The notes under the pieces are model-generated. The model was not told the DNA's origin and did no database searches. It worked only from the letters and a program-made list of their open reading frames with translations. The position numbers and the translations under genes were made by a program. From Phanerochaete sordida (taxonomy: Eukaryota; Basidiomycota; Agaricomycetes; Polyporales; Phanerochaetaceae), in NCBI GenBank assembly GCA_019973155.2, contig BPQB01000005.1, forward strand, positions 310,001-374,000: a DNA stretch of 64,000 bases. Direction: 5' to 3'. Below are positions 22,523-34,227 of this stretch, piece by piece; position 1 is the first letter of the stretch, and the number at the start of each line of letters is the position of its first letter.

Positions 22523-23371
22523 ATCGACACCCAGCCTGAGGGCGAAATGTTGGCGACAATGACAAGTAACTACTGCATCTAGTTCAACGACTTCCCGCAG
22601 CCTGAGCACTATTGTTCTCACATTTGCCTGTATTCTCACGAAGTATATTATAAATATGCGGGTTTTCTGGATTTTGTGGGCAGCAGCCAATAAGAGGCTG
22701 CCAACGCCACAACGTGGGCGCCAGCGCCACATGGAAGCGACGGAGCCATTGGCACGCGATAAATAATCTCAAGGCAAAATTGCGCGCTCTCGCAACACTG
22801 GCATGGACCTCGAAGTCACTAACTCAGACGTTCGATGAGGAGGAGCCACAGAGACCATATTTTGCAGTCCAGGACTCGACGTGGCTACTATGGTACAAAT
22901 TACATGAGCTCGTAGTTCTCGTAGCATAAGTAATTGTCCGTCCCAATTTTTCTACGATACTAGATGTAAAGGTATCCAAAAATACGAGGAAGCGGAGGCG
23001 ATGGATATCTCCGACCGAAGGTGACACGTAGTACAACAAGATGCATGTATAGTCCCGTGCAGACATGACACATGAAAAGGGAAATGAGGAACCCTGTCGC
23101 CGATAATAGAGGGCGAAGAAAGGGAGATTCCAGCCTCCCTGCCGAGGAAAGGTTCCGGGTGGGGAACCAGTCTCCCAAGACGCGCGGGGATGAGACTGCA
23201 CGGTGGATGAACACCGCAACCGGGGCGCCCGGAGCGATGTCGTGATGGTGCCATCATGGAAGCTGCAGGGCCTGTGCAGTGCCCTTGTCCGACTCCGGCC
23301 GTCGTCCCACACAGAGGCCTTCGGAACCCGGTGCCAGTCCGTGCCCTGTTCCCCAATGATCGAAGCACGCC
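22523..23371. other. Gap between convergent isochorismatase and membrane-protein genes
   Basis: No supported gene. The stretch 22620-22760 is AT-richer and contains a GCCAACGCC...GGCGCCAGCGCC purine/pyrimidine patch with imperfect repeats (22695-22725). Open frames at 22824-23384 lack recognisable features. It most likely holds two 3' UTRs. Confidence 0.35.
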
Positions 23372-24709
23372 CTACACTGCCCAACCTGCTTCGGCCGAGC
23401 CGGGAGAGCGCTGTCCACGGTGACCAGTAGCGCTCCTGCTGGGCCCTGCAACAGAGCTATGGTCCTCACTCATGAGAATGGGCGACGTCGCAGGGAAGTC
23501 GGAAGTGTCGAGCGGATAGTTGGGTGACTGTTCGAAGGGGTGTGGGAGAATGTATGGGTTGCGGGAATGCGGGTTGTACAAGGACGAGCCGTCCTCGTTC
23601 GAGTGGTCGTCTTGGCTCGGAGGGGAGGACCTGTGCGCCTGGAGGTACATCTCGTGCTGACGTGCAGAAGACGCAACCTTCTCAATGACGGGGTCCTTGA
23701 AAGCGCCAGGAGTGAATGGAGGGGGGTTCTCGTCGTCAACCGGTGATTCAGCCATCCCCTGTAAGTCCCGCGCGGAGAAAGTCGAGTTTCCTCGATAGTG
23801 CCCCGCTGCACCAGGCGTGGGGCTGAGTCCCGTCAATCGCGACTGACTGCTGTAGAGTTGGGGGGAGACATTGACAAACTCCGCGGACGGCGCTGTGCGC
23901 TTTCTGCGCGCATGTTGAAGCCGCTGAACGAGCGATTTGCGGAAGAAGACCAATAGAAGCAGCAGAAGCAAAAAGATAACGCCACCTATGACGCCACCCG
24001 CTATTGCACCGGCGTTCGTTTTGTTCCGCGCGAAGGTGCTCTCGGCCAATGCGGTAGACGTCGCGGAGGGCTCGTCTACACTTACAGGCTCAGAGGATGA
24101 AGTTGAATCATCAGATGAGGTAGACGAAGGCGGCAAAGGTGTGAATGAAGGTGGCAGGGGTAACGAAGGAGACGGTGACGGGAGAGCGGGACTTGTCTGG
24201 AACGCGCTTGACACAGTCGTCGCGGGCGTGGATCCAAGAGACGGTACAGCATCGGAAGAACCAACAGAGCTGGACTCGGCGAGAGGTTGAGAATCAGCGC
24301 TGGGCGACGGGTCAAAGGTCGAAGTCGTATCGGACCCGGGTGCTGCTGGAGTTTGCGTATTAGAGTCGCTGGTTGTACATGCAGTTGAATCCCAAGGTTC
24401 TACAAAGTTCTCAGCAAATTTATATGGTGCACTCAGAGGCGGCAGCTTACTGCAACTTTCTAGATGGCCTAACACGGAAGATAAGTGCGACATGAAATGA
24501 CTGACATGCCCTGTGTCGTTGGGGGCCATAGCTCCTCGTAGAGGGTTATGAGAGGATGGGCTGGCCGCCGAATGGCTGAAGCGACCAGGAAGGTCTTTGA
24601 AGAAGATGAAGGGGAGAAGAGGGATGCATATTGGCGTGTCTAGCGGTCTGGATGGGGGCGGTGTTGGCAATTGCGGTGAGAAAGCAGTGGACGGGGATGG
24701 CCATCCCAT
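23372..24709 (-). CDS. Ser/Thr/Pro-rich single-pass membrane protein
   Basis: A continuous minus-strand frame encodes a low-complexity ectodomain rich in Ser, Thr and Pro (about residues 120-270), probably heavily O-mannosylated. A single transmembrane helix follows, GAIAGGVIGGVIFLLLLLLL, with a basic stop-transfer FFRKSLVQRLQHARRKR, then a cytosolic tail of about 180 residues with polar, Ser/Pro-rich sequence and a FTPGAF-type segment. This plan is common in fungal cell-wall sensors of the Mid2/Wsc type, but no WSC Cys motif is visible. The start is uncertain: ATGs at 24709 and 24529 are both possible and neither gives a clear signal peptide, so an unseen upstream exon or intron is likely. 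It ends AEAGWAV at 23372. It is divergent from glyoxalase II. Confidence 0.6.
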   Translation of the reverse strand: MGWPSPSTAFSPQLPTPPPSRPLDTPICIPLLPFIFFKDLPGRFSHSAASPSSHNPLRGAMAPNDTGHVSHFMSHLSSVLGHLESCSKLPPLSAPYKFAENFVEPWDSTACTTSDSNTQTPAAPGSDTTSTFDPSPSADSQPLAESSSVGSSDAVPSLGSTPATTVSSAFQTSPALPSPSPSLPLPPSFTPLPPSSTSSDDSTSSSEPVSVDEPSATSTALAESTFARNKTNAGAIAGGVIGGVIFLLLLLLLVFFRKSLVQRLQHARRKRTAPSAEFVNVSPQLYSSQSRLTGLSPTPGAAGHYRGNSTFSARDLQGMAESPVDDENPPPFTPGAFKDPVIEKVASSARQHEMYLQAHRSSPPSQDDHSNEDGSSLYNPHSRNPYILPHPFEQSPNYPLDTSDFPATSPILMSEDHSSVAGPSRSATGHRGQRSPGSAEAGWAV

Positions 24710-24805
24710 CAGCGGCGGTGCAGGCGCCAAGATTAGATTAGATCGACCCAAACGCGCTCCTGGCCATTGGTTTCGCCATCCCGCAAGCGCCACCGCGGGA
24801 CACCC

Positions 24806-25923
24806 ATGAGTCTCACCCTCGCACGCCGCAGCCTCCTCCCTCGCATCCCACACAGGCTCTTCTCCTCTTCAGCAGCACACAAGATGAAGGTCATCCCCGT
24901 CCCAGTCCGTGACGACAACTACGCCTACCTCCTCGTTGACGAGAAGAGCGGCAAGGCCCTCGCCGTCGATCCCTACGACGTTCCCAAGGTCCAAGGCGCC
25001 GCAGCGCAGGCCGGTGTTGACCTCGCAGGCTCCCTTACGACCCACCACCACCACGATCACAGTGGGGGCAACAAGGTGCGTGATATCGATGCACAGCACC
25101 GTTACGCGCCTCACAGCCTGGCTGATTCGCTTCCCCCTCAGGCATTTGTACGTACTGCGCTTTCGCAGACCCGATCGCGGTCGGTGCCCTAGTTGATGCT
25201 GACCGCTGCTATCATCGTCACGACACAGGCTGGCAGCTACCCCAGCGTCCCCATCTATGGAGGCAGCAATCAGGCCCCGGCAGTGACCAACCTCGTCAAG
25301 GACAAGGACGAGATCACCTTCGGGAATATTACCATCAGGTGCGCCTGAGCCCGCGCACCTTCGCCCATTTCGCATGCTCACCGCGCGCGCACAGGTGTCT
25401 GCACACGCCGTGCCACACGCAGGACTCGATCTGCTACTACGCGACGCCGAACGACGGCTCGGGCTCGCACCCGGGCGCGGTCTTCACGGGCGACACGCTC
25501 TTCGTCGCAGGCTGCGGCCGCTTCTTCGAGGGCACCGCCCCCGAGATGCGCGCCGCGCTCACGTACCTCGGCACGCTCCCCGATACGACGCTCGTGTACA
25601 ACGGCCACGAGTACACCAAGGGCAACCTCGCGTTCGCCAAGTCCGTCGAGCCCGATAATGAGGCCCTCCAGCGCATCGACGCGCTCCTCAAGCAGAGCCC
25701 CGCCACCACCGGGGTGTCCACCATCGGTGACGAGAAGGAGTGGAACCCGTTCATTCGCCTGGGCAGCGCCTCCATCCGGTAGGTGTGCTAATTCATCTCC
25801 GCGGAGTAGTGCTCTGACACGTCCTATCATTGCGTCTGCAGCAAGAACATCGACGCCGCAAACGCCTCTGACGATGATGTTATGCAGAAGTTGCGCGAGC
25901 TCAAGAACAACTTTAGGGGGTAA
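24806..25923 (+). CDS. GLO2: Glyoxalase II (hydroxyacylglutathione hydrolase)
   Basis: Hydrolyses S-lactoylglutathione to D-lactate and glutathione in methylglyoxal detoxification. Five exons (24806-25075, 25142-25147, 25229-25338, 25395-25778, 25842-25923) sum to 852 nt, 283 aa. The metallo-beta-lactamase motif THHHHDH (THxHxDH) binds the two metals. Further ligands are in CLHTPCHTQDSICYY, FTGDTLFVAGCGRFFEG and YNGHEYTKGNLAFA. The C-terminal helical domain ends KLRELKNNFRG. Residues 1-26 (MSLTLARRSLLPRIPHRLF) form a basic presequence, and a second in-frame ATG at 24884 begins MKVIPVPVRDDNYAYLLVD at the true domain start. The second exon is only 6 nt long (codes AF). The gene is divergent from a membrane-protein gene. 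Confidence 0.94.
25142..25147 (+). other. 6-nt microexon of GLO2
   Basis: GCATTT lies between a CCCTCAG acceptor and a GTACGT donor, with introns of 66 and 81 nt on either side. It adds Ala-Phe between GGNK and AGSYP. The spacing from GGN to the next YGG then equals the 12 residues I recall for the human enzyme; skipping it stays in frame but leaves 10. Confidence 0.65.
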
Positions 25924-26298
25924 GTTGGGGCAACCATCATCTTAAGTGGTTTCCTATCCTTGTCCCGGATAGACCTAGTCGATTGTAGCATCTGGATCTG
26001 TGGATGGAAACATAAAGGAACATCACTATGTAGCAATGTAACAGTATGTGCAATATACACTGCGGAATGCCCGAACTGCATACCATGCAAATAGCACGAC
26101 ATCATAACCTCAGCCCGTGAGACGTGAACCGTAATAAATTATCCTTTGCTATCATTAGAACTACACATATCCCTATTGTGGTCGAGAGAAACAGTGTCGA
26201 GGAGCCCGAGACTTCCAGTGTCATACACCAAGAGGTAGTAGTGGCATGTCGGAATACAAGAGACATCATCCAGAGGCGAGAGTCGTAGCGGGCGTGGT

Positions 26299-27106
26299 TT
26301 ACATGCCAAAGACCTTGAGCACGGCGGCGCGTGCGTACGGGATATACGAGAGCGTATACCATGTGTAGGCGAGGTACTCGACAATGACGAGGACTGCAAT
26401 AGGGTCACGATGAGAACTCGGGCATATCTGAGATGCGGAAGACGTACTGATGCACAGCAGCTGCGGAGCCGTCGTTAGCCAAATTCAGAGACACGAGATG
26501 CGGCGCACTCACATCGCTGTCGATGACGAACGCGCCGATGAACACGAGTACGATGGACGCCAGGAAGATGATCGTGGCGACGACGCGCACCGGCTTGAAC
26601 ATCTGCGCAGAGGCGATGCCGTTCAGCCCTATTCAAAGCACGGCCCGGCATGGGCATACGACGCACCAGTTTGAGCTGTTTGAGGAACTGTAGGGTTACA
26701 TGAGCACATCGCGCGACAGGAGACGGACAGGGATCGTACGCACGCCGATGAGGAATCCAGTTCCTGCGAGCGATATGACCGTGCCGAGCGCATACAGGAC
26801 TGCGCACAGATCAGCCCCTGCGCCCGCCGAGCCACAAAAGCGCACTCACTCGCGAAGGTACCCGTGAAGCCGACGAAGAGCAGCGCCGAGCCGAGGATGC
26901 TGAGGAGGAAGCCGAGGGCAAGGCTGCGGGCGAGGTCAGCGGTGGGCGGACGGCGACGGCGAGGGAGCGCACCAGCCGGCGAAGCCGTAGAGGCGCTGCG
27001 TGCGCGTGAGGCCGAGGGCCTTGAACGCAGAGTCGCCCTCGAAGAACTGCGTCTCCGGGATCGTGCCCGCCGCGGTCTCGAGGTTGAACCAGCCTTTCCC
27101 GCTCAT
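26299..27106 (-). CDS. SFT2: SFT2-like vesicle transport membrane protein
   Basis: Four-helix Golgi membrane protein that acts in retrograde endosome-Golgi vesicle fusion with the syntaxin Sed5. The spliced protein reads MSGKGWFNLETAAGTIPETQ, then GLTRTQRLYGFAG (family signature, TRTQR). The helices follow: CLALGFLLSILGSALLFVGF, VLYALGTVISLAGTGFLIG, LKLMFKPVRVVATIIFLASI and LVIVEYLAYTWYTLSYIPYA, the last being the conserved C-terminal SYIPYAR motif. It ends VLKVFGM. Introns follow each helix-bearing exon; splicing of TTC GCC GGC TG with C at about 26936 was used to join helix 1. Length is about 185 aa, slightly below many fungal members. The exon at 26405-26600 carries the third helix. Confidence 0.9.
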
Positions 27107-27733
27107 GGTGCGCCGTGCGTTTTGGGGTCGGGGCTAGCAAGGTAGTGGTGCGAAAGCGTTGATAGAGACGAAGAAAGGGGGTGAGGCCAGCTGGACGAAG
27201 GGGAAGGGGGTGAGCGCGGTGTCGTGGTCGTGTCTCCTGCACAGGCCGCCGTGATGCCTGCGGATGCTGCGTCGAGACGCATGCCTGGGCGCGGAAGCGC
27301 GCGTCGGCGATCGCACGATGTTTCAGCTTCCGCGCGTTGCCACACCATCCCACAGCGTTCGTCGCGCAGGATAAGAAAGAAGATGGTATTTCGGTCGTGA
27401 AGATGTAAGTCAACTACTATTGTACTACAAGAGGTTTTCAGATAGAACGACAACAATCGACGGACAGGATAACAGGCAGAGCAAGAGGATTTTGAGCGAT
27501 AATGAAGTTGGGCTACAGATTGGGTCGTAAACGGGTCGTAACGGGGCGTAAGTGCTTCGTGTCCTGCGAGGCGTGGTGAAAGAACATAATGTGAGCGTAA
27601 AGAGGGTCGGGAGGGGCCGGCCGTCGAAGACGAATCTAAGCAGCATTTCAAGGGCATGTACCTGCGCCCACTGGGCGTGATCCTTGAGCAAGACGACGAT
27701 ATACATGTCGAGCATGATGAGACGCATATTTCT
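27107..27733. other. SFT2 upstream region and EDC4 3' flank
   Basis: Both flanking genes are on the minus strand. The right part (27720 downward) is the EDC4 3' UTR; the left part next to 27106 is the SFT2 promoter with a CT-rich 5' UTR. Short open frames show nothing recognisable. Confidence 0.4.
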
Positions 27734-30700
27734 TTACATGGGCTTGCGAGCGAGCATATCTTGAACATCCGAGATCGTGCGGGCGGCCTCCGGCACCAGG
27801 GGCCCCCCGGGCAGGATGGCCATGCGCTGCTTGGTGGTGTTGAGCATCTGCAGGACACTAGGCAGCACCCGCGAGACGTATGGGGAGATCAGAGGGTCCT
27901 GCGAAAAACAGGTAAGTAAAGAGCCTTCACAGCATATCATGCCAGACGTACATTGGTGTTCAACGTCGACGCCGCACGCTGCAGCCACCACAGCGACGAC
28001 TTGAACGACTCGTCCACCGGCGGTGTCTCGCCGATGATTTGCGAGAGACGATGGACAAGCGTCAGGACGACAGCCTGCGAGAGTGGTCCACTGCCGCTGG
28101 TGGGCATGACGATCTCAGGGTTTGAGCGCGAGAGGAGGTCGCGGAGCTGCCTGGTGTCCTGCGAGCCGAGCACGGCCAAGTAGGTGTCGTCCCACTCGTC
28201 GTTCTGCACAAGCGGCGGCGTGCGGTTGCTGCCCTGCGTGGGCTGCGGGGGTGCAACAGGGTGCGACGCCTGTGGTGCAGCAATGTTGGTAGTGAACCAG
28301 CTCGGGTTCTGAGGCGCTGGCAGGGGCTGCTGGGCGGCGGGCGGCTGCTGCTGCTGTTGCTGCTGCTGGAAGGGCCCGTGCTGAGGAGGTGCGTAGCTCG
28401 TGGGGGGCTGCTGAGCTACGGGCGGCATGTTGTGACGAAGTTGTGACAGGTTGGCTTGCGGGTGTTGTGCCGGGGGCATAGAAGCAGGCGAGCCTCGTTG
28501 CACAGGGGCCATGGTGAGCTGAGCCGCGGGCCCGACATTCATCGTCAGGTACTTGACCTGGTCCGACAGAAGACGAACGGCTTGCTCGAGGTCACGGATG
28601 ACAGACTGACATCGTTCATGAGTGCATGTTATACACTAACGACAAACTACTCACCTCTTGACCGCGAAGAGCCTCGCTCTGCCATGTGATGATCTCCTTC
28701 TTCAAATTCAGAATCTCTCCATGGATCTCGCGCGAGAGCTCCTGGTGCATCTGCGACGACTGTTGCGTGTATGTGGGGATGAGAGTCTTCGTGATGGCGT
28801 CCTTGACATGCTTCTCGACGACGGGCGTGACGGCGCCAGAGAAGGTTCGAGCAATGTGGTTAGAGACGTCGGGGCGGAGGAGCAGCCTCTCGATCTCGTT
28901 CGGCAAGTTCTGTGCAGCGTGTAAGGACGATGCCCACGGGACATCCGAGCGACTCACCTGTTTCATCGACTCCGCAAGACCCTTCGAGATCTGGTTGTTG
29001 AGCGCGGCTTTCACCTCCGTCTTCGTGATGTTCTCGAGCGCAGGTAGAACGGAGCTTTGGACCTCCGCCTTGACCGCCATCTCGACGACGCGCGTGGTGT
29101 TCTTCGTGAGCTCGGTGGAGATAAGCTTCAGGATCTTCTCCTGCCGTACGAAGTCCGCGGCCTGCTCGTTCGCGCGGGCATCCTCAAGGCGTTGGTCTGT
29201 CGCGGACATGAGCACCTCGTCGTTGGGAACAACCCTAATTAGAGAGCGCTACTCACGCTGCTTATCCAGCTCCTTCCCGATCAAGCGACCAATACGGGTG
29301 TGCAGGTTCTCCTCCACCTTCCTGATCTCCTTCGTAATGGTAACGGCTACATCGGGGTTCGGCGCCTCGGGGCTCTTGCCCTTCGCGTCGGTAGGCCTGA
29401 CCTCCTCGGCGTTCTTCCTGCCCTTGCCGCCCTTGCCCTTTGGCTCCTGGCGGCCCTCGTCGCGTGAGTCGATGCCCTCAACATCCTCAGACGGCGGGGT
29501 CTTGACCCGCACCGGCCCAGCCTGCGCGGACGCAGGTGGTGCTTGAGCGGCCGGCGGCACGGGGTAGCCAACGGGCTGCATGTGTTGCTTCGCCTCCTGG
29601 GGCATCACAGAGCGCGGGCCGTAGTTGGGGATCTTGGCAGGCGTCGTCGCAAAGGCGTTGTCGTACCACTCCTTGCGGATGAGCACTTGGTCCACGCCGC
29701 TCGAGTGGACGGAGAAGGCGACGAGGGCGAGTTCGCCTGGAGGCACCTTCGCGGCAACGCAGGCGGCGTGCGCCTCGGCACCGTGTGGATCAGCGTCCGC
29801 AGTGAGGATGACGAAGTGGATGGTGGGCTTGGGGCCAAAAAACTCCACGACCTGGTCGAAGAAGGCGCCGCGGGACTCCTCTCCGCCGGGGGACGGCGTG
29901 CTGACGTCGAAATTTATCTTGAAGGCGATCATACTCTCCCTGCGGTTGTTCGCGATCCACAGAGTCTGTATCCTGGAGTCGTAGTTGGCGTGTCCGAACA
30001 TGTCGGGATCGTCGCCGTTGCCGTTGACGAACTTCAGTGTAGACAAGACATTCCAGCTCATCGTGTTGAGGAGCTGGAAAACCGTGCCGTTCCTACGACC
30101 GATGACAACACCTCCGTCAACGAAGGTGAGGGACGAGGGCATATCATCGCCACGGATCTTGTGCTGCCAGAACGGAAGCTTGGGGTCGCGCATGTTCCAC
30201 ATGGTCAGAGTAGAGTCTTCAGAGATAGTTGCAATAGCAGATCTGGTAACGTCGAAATCGAAGGCGATGATGGACTGCAACACGACGCTGAGTAACATCC
30301 GGCGGGAAATCTAGAGAAAATGCTTACAGAAGGAGTCATGAAGATCGAGCTGACCCTGTGCAGCTCAGACTGGGGGATGGGCTCGCCACCAAAGCTATGG
30401 TGGGCGTCCTCGATATTGATAAGATACAAGTGAGACTCGGAAGCGACCGCAACGAGGTCGGGGTTCTGAGGATGCCACTTCACAGCGTGGAGCGGATCCA
30501 TGTCAGTCGAAGGGAGCACGCAAAGGACAATCTTTCCCCTGCAAGTCACCGCTATTAGAGGCTGGAAAGCACGAGGAAGAAAGCGTGCTTACGGAACGTC
30601 ATCCCTGATGAGTTCGGGTAGCTCCCAGACGACGAAGCCGCCGTCTGAGGTGACACCAGCAAGCCTGTTGCCGTGGACAGACATGTCGCTCACGGCGACA

Positions 30701-32546
30701 GACGTGGGGAAGAGCGATGGAAGCTGCAGGAGCGTTCTGTCGCCACTTGAGCGGGAGATGACCCTCACGCGACCTGGGATCGGGATCAGCTACGTTTGCC
30801 TTCGCGACCCCGCATCGGACTGACCCTTGGTCATAGCATACGCTACCCAGTGCGTGGCGCCGATGGTGGTACCGGGCAGGAACGTGGAGTCGACCTTCAC
30901 TAGGGCGATCGCAGTGGACTTCACTGCATCTGGCGGCGCGCGGATTTCCTCGAGGGGCTGGGCGACGTCGAAGATAATCGTCTGCTGGGTGTTACTAAAG
31001 CAGGAGACGTCAGTGACGCGCGAGGACGCCGGGAAGTACACGCACGTAGCAGAGTTCTTGCCCTTGACGCTACCGGCCTTGGAACGAGTCTGCGGCTCGA
31101 CCGGGCGGAACGGCGAGCTCTCCTTGTCCTTCCTTGGCTGCTGGTAGTAGCTGCCCTGCGGTGCCGGCGGCCCGATGGGCGAGTCGACAGACTGACGCTG
31201 CTGCCGCGCTTGCGCGGGCATCTTCGGTGGCGACGCGCGTGGGCTCTGCTGCTGCACCTGTTGCTGCTGCATGGGGTGCGGCGGGAGCGGACGCGGGGCG
31301 CGGGCCTGGGCCTGCTCTGCCTGCGGAGTAGGCAGCTCCTCGCTGGGAGCGTACGGGTCGAACTGAGCGGTCACGGACTGTGCCGGCGGCTGAAGAGGGC
31401 CCTGCCCTCGGGTAATCTGGTCCATGAGGTTCTCAACGGACTTTCGCTTCGGATCCATCGTGACGTTCGTCCAGGAGGAGTCTCCTGTGCTGTCCACGGA
31501 CGCTGGCGGCTGGGGCACGGGCTTGCGCTTGCCTTGGGCAGGAGGGCTCGTGAGCGCGTCGAAGGGGGACACGAAGTCGAACATCGACCTGCGTCCTGGG
31601 GAAGGAGGGCGCTGCTGACTGCTTTGGCTCATGGGGATCTCTGTTTGCTCTGATGGCTGCATGTGTTCGCTGGGGGCGTACGACTCCGCAGAGTAGAACT
31701 CGCCCTGGGACTGAGACTGAGACTGGGACTGGGACTGGGAGTCGACATTTGAGGGCAAATATGTTGGGGACGGCCCACCCGACGCAGGGGGTGGAGGGTA
31801 TGAACTAGGCTGAGGCTCGCTACTGTACTTTGCACTGTCCAAATAGAAAGAGATATAATCAGCAAGGTCGCCCATGACGGAGCGCGGAGGGAGGGAGTCC
31901 GGGAAGTACGCCGCGTTCTTGCGCGCATATATCTGAATCTCTGCTGTGCATCCGCAGAACGCGTGGATCGATGCCGCGAGGCAGGCGTGTGGGCGTGCCG
32001 TAAGACATGAACTCACCCAGACATCAACTGGTCCAGCAGGAACTTTGTCTGCTCGTTTGAAGATTGGCCGATCCGGGGCGCAGAGCCCGGTGGGGTGGGA
32101 ACTTGCTGGGGCATCGAGATGTAACTGGGAGCTGCTTGAGGGTTGGCGGGCGGCGAAGTGACTGTGCCGAGCAGAGACAGAAGGGCGTTCTGTCGCTCTG
32201 CAGTGGCGTTGCTTGGGCCAGAATGAGACGAGGAGACAGATCCAGCGTTCACAGAAGCTGGAGTTGCGGGTCCCGAGTGCGGCACGTCCTGCGGGACTGC
32301 ATAGACATTGGACGCGTGGCTAGGTGGCTGCTGGGACGGCTGCTGGGGGGCAGACGCTGTGAGGCCGTGGAAGAGCGACTCGAGAGTGTTGTGAGCGGTG
32401 GGTGCGCTTTCGCGGATGCTCGAAGGTGCGGTGGCGTGGGGGTCGCTGCCTTGAGCGGACATGCCCTGGGTCGAGAACGGCTGGGGCTGAGGAGGTGGCG
32501 AAGGACCTCTGGAGAATAGGTTGTCTCTGCCTCCGACAGGATCCAT
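27734..32546 (-). CDS. EDC4: Enhancer of mRNA-decapping protein 4 (EDC4/Ge-1/Pdc1-like)
   Basis: A scaffold of P-bodies that bridges DCP2 and the decapping activators. It starts MDPVGGRDNLFSRGPSPPPQ at 32546 and has a low-complexity N-terminus, with short linear motifs NTLESLFHGL and ALLSLLGTV. A second exon has a (SQ)6 repeat. The WD40-like domain lies about 30200-31050: IFDVAQPLEEIRAPPDAVK, ATHWVAYAMTKG, DPLHAVKWHPQNPDLVAVAS and FDFDVTRSAIATISEDSTLT. A glutamine- and proline-rich linker and coiled-coil segments follow (LHTRIGRLIGKELDK, LEDARANEQAADFVRQEKIL). The C-terminal Ge-1 helical domain contains WDDTYLAVLGSQDTRQLRDL and ends DVQDMLARKPM. Roughly 1,400 aa with about seven or eight introns. 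The gene was recognised from its layout and motifs; exon borders of the middle part are approximate. Confidence 0.85.
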
Positions 32547-34227
32547 GGTTATCTCAGGCAAGGGGGAGCCCTTGAGCAGAGATCGAGCAGGAAGAGAGAG
32601 GGTGGAAGATAGTCGAGGTGAAGAGCTCGAATGCAGCTCTTGTCAGGGTACGCAAACCCTCTGCCTCGAGGCACCTCGTGTTTACAATGAGGTCAATCGG
32701 GACTTGCCGCGCTTACCCAACTCTATCCAACCAGCCTCAAACAATCCTCGCCTGTTCGCCTTGATAATCTCAAGAAAAATAGACCCTCGCCGTGGGTCGT
32801 ATCTGCATTATACTGTATGTTTTGTACCCAGTTTCTGCGGTCGCCGCGGCTGCCATCGCCCCCGCAGCGACTGAATGGCACCGCACATACCCAAAGCGAT
32901 GACACCACGCTGGCCTGTTTTCTACACGCGGCAGGCTTCCGCAAGCCTGTACCTACCTGCTCAAACAAATTTCCACAACGTGCGAGATAATCAATGCCAC
33001 AGGGATACTCGCGTCCGCATAGGGAACCGCTCTTCTCCCTTCGCGCCACGAAGGGACAGCCTCCGGCGTCGACAGAGTGTAGCCTGCGGGGTCGAGACCA
33101 CACCCTGCAGGCCTGCAGACATGACGAGCACAATGGCGTGGGTGCCCCTGGCAGGTACGCGTATCGCGAGGCCGCGAGCCGTCCTGATGGCAAACTTATC
33201 TTCCGCACGCCTTGCCGAGACTCCCGTCCAGACTCTCTGCGGGCAACAGGGCTCCACGGTCCTGCACCGTGCGTGAGAGTGGCCTGATGCACAAGCCGCT
33301 GCTTGCTGCCCATAAGCGAGGGACGAGAACGCGCTGCTCCAGCGGGGAGCGGGGAAATGCTGTGATGGGGTGATAAGCAAAGCCGTAATCCAGGAGGCTT
33401 GAAGCACGAGTCGGGCCACATCTCGCGAGGCAAAGGCAATTGGTATTGACGCACAGCTATCGTTTGCTCCGACCAGCCGGATACAATGTGTGAAATGCGT
33501 GTTAGGGTATCAAGAAATCCTTCAGCGAATGAATGTCAGTGCCTTGAAGTTGTATCAAGATCGGCAAGTAGGAGTACTCACCACGGTGTTTGGTAAGAAT
33601 TTTGTCACATATTGTGCACCGCACAATCTCAAATACGGATGTGCTATCATAACGCTACAGAATGCGCGGTGCATGTGTAGATATTACGCCGCGCTGCAAC
33701 CAGGCTGCCTGAGGCTGCCATGACCGCATTGGAAGTGACAAGACCTGTGAAGGCGATTAAGCCGGAGACATAATTCTGCTTATCGCAATGCGTATGTCAA
33801 GATGTCTATTGGAGATCTTCCGGAGAGGTCTCGCACCTGCAACTCGAGGCCATGTTACGTTCTGGCTCAAAGCGCCACATGACCAAGCCCAGCTGTCAGT
33901 TTCCTGATGCGTGGAAGATGGCCGCGGGCGAGGGCGTTCGCGGAAGACGTCGCGCGTCCGAGCATGTCCGAGCCGAGGCTGCTGTCAGCGCACGCAGCTG
34001 CTGACGGATGCTGGCCTGCGCGATTTTGTGGATAGCCTGTCGGGACGTGAGGCATTTCCTGGACGGCCGCAGCGCGCGCCTTATCGGGCAGGCGAAATCA
34101 AATCGCTAGATAACCACGTGCGCCGCGATGAGCGATAAATAGGCTGGGCTGCACCGACAGAGGGCAGCAACGCAACCCAGATCTACTGCTCTACCACTCC
34201 CATCTTCTCTCACAACCTCTCGACGTC
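32547..34227. other. Gene-poor region upstream of EDC4 and the first metallothionein
   Basis: About 1.7 kb without a supported gene. The longest open frame (32723-33454, minus, 243 codons) has Arg/Ser/Cys-rich composition, is overlapped by other frames and is not convincing. A GC-rich segment with CTGCAGGCCTGCAG at 33103-33117 is palindromic. The right 300 bp are the metallothionein promoter, with GATAA-type strings (GATAA at 34110-34114 and GATAAA at about 34133) and a TATA-like GATAAATAGG. Confidence 0.4.

Noticed and set aside
28330..28375. CTG/CAG-rich repeat as a CRISPR or satellite
   Set aside because: It is the polyglutamine/proline codon run of the EDC4 linker; no repeat-spacer pattern exists anywhere in the window.
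32723..33454. 243-codon minus-strand ORF between EDC4 and the metallothioneins
   Set aside because: Unnatural composition (Arg, Ser, Cys-rich), overlapped by long frames on the other strand, no domain or intron pattern; expected by chance in GC-rich DNA.
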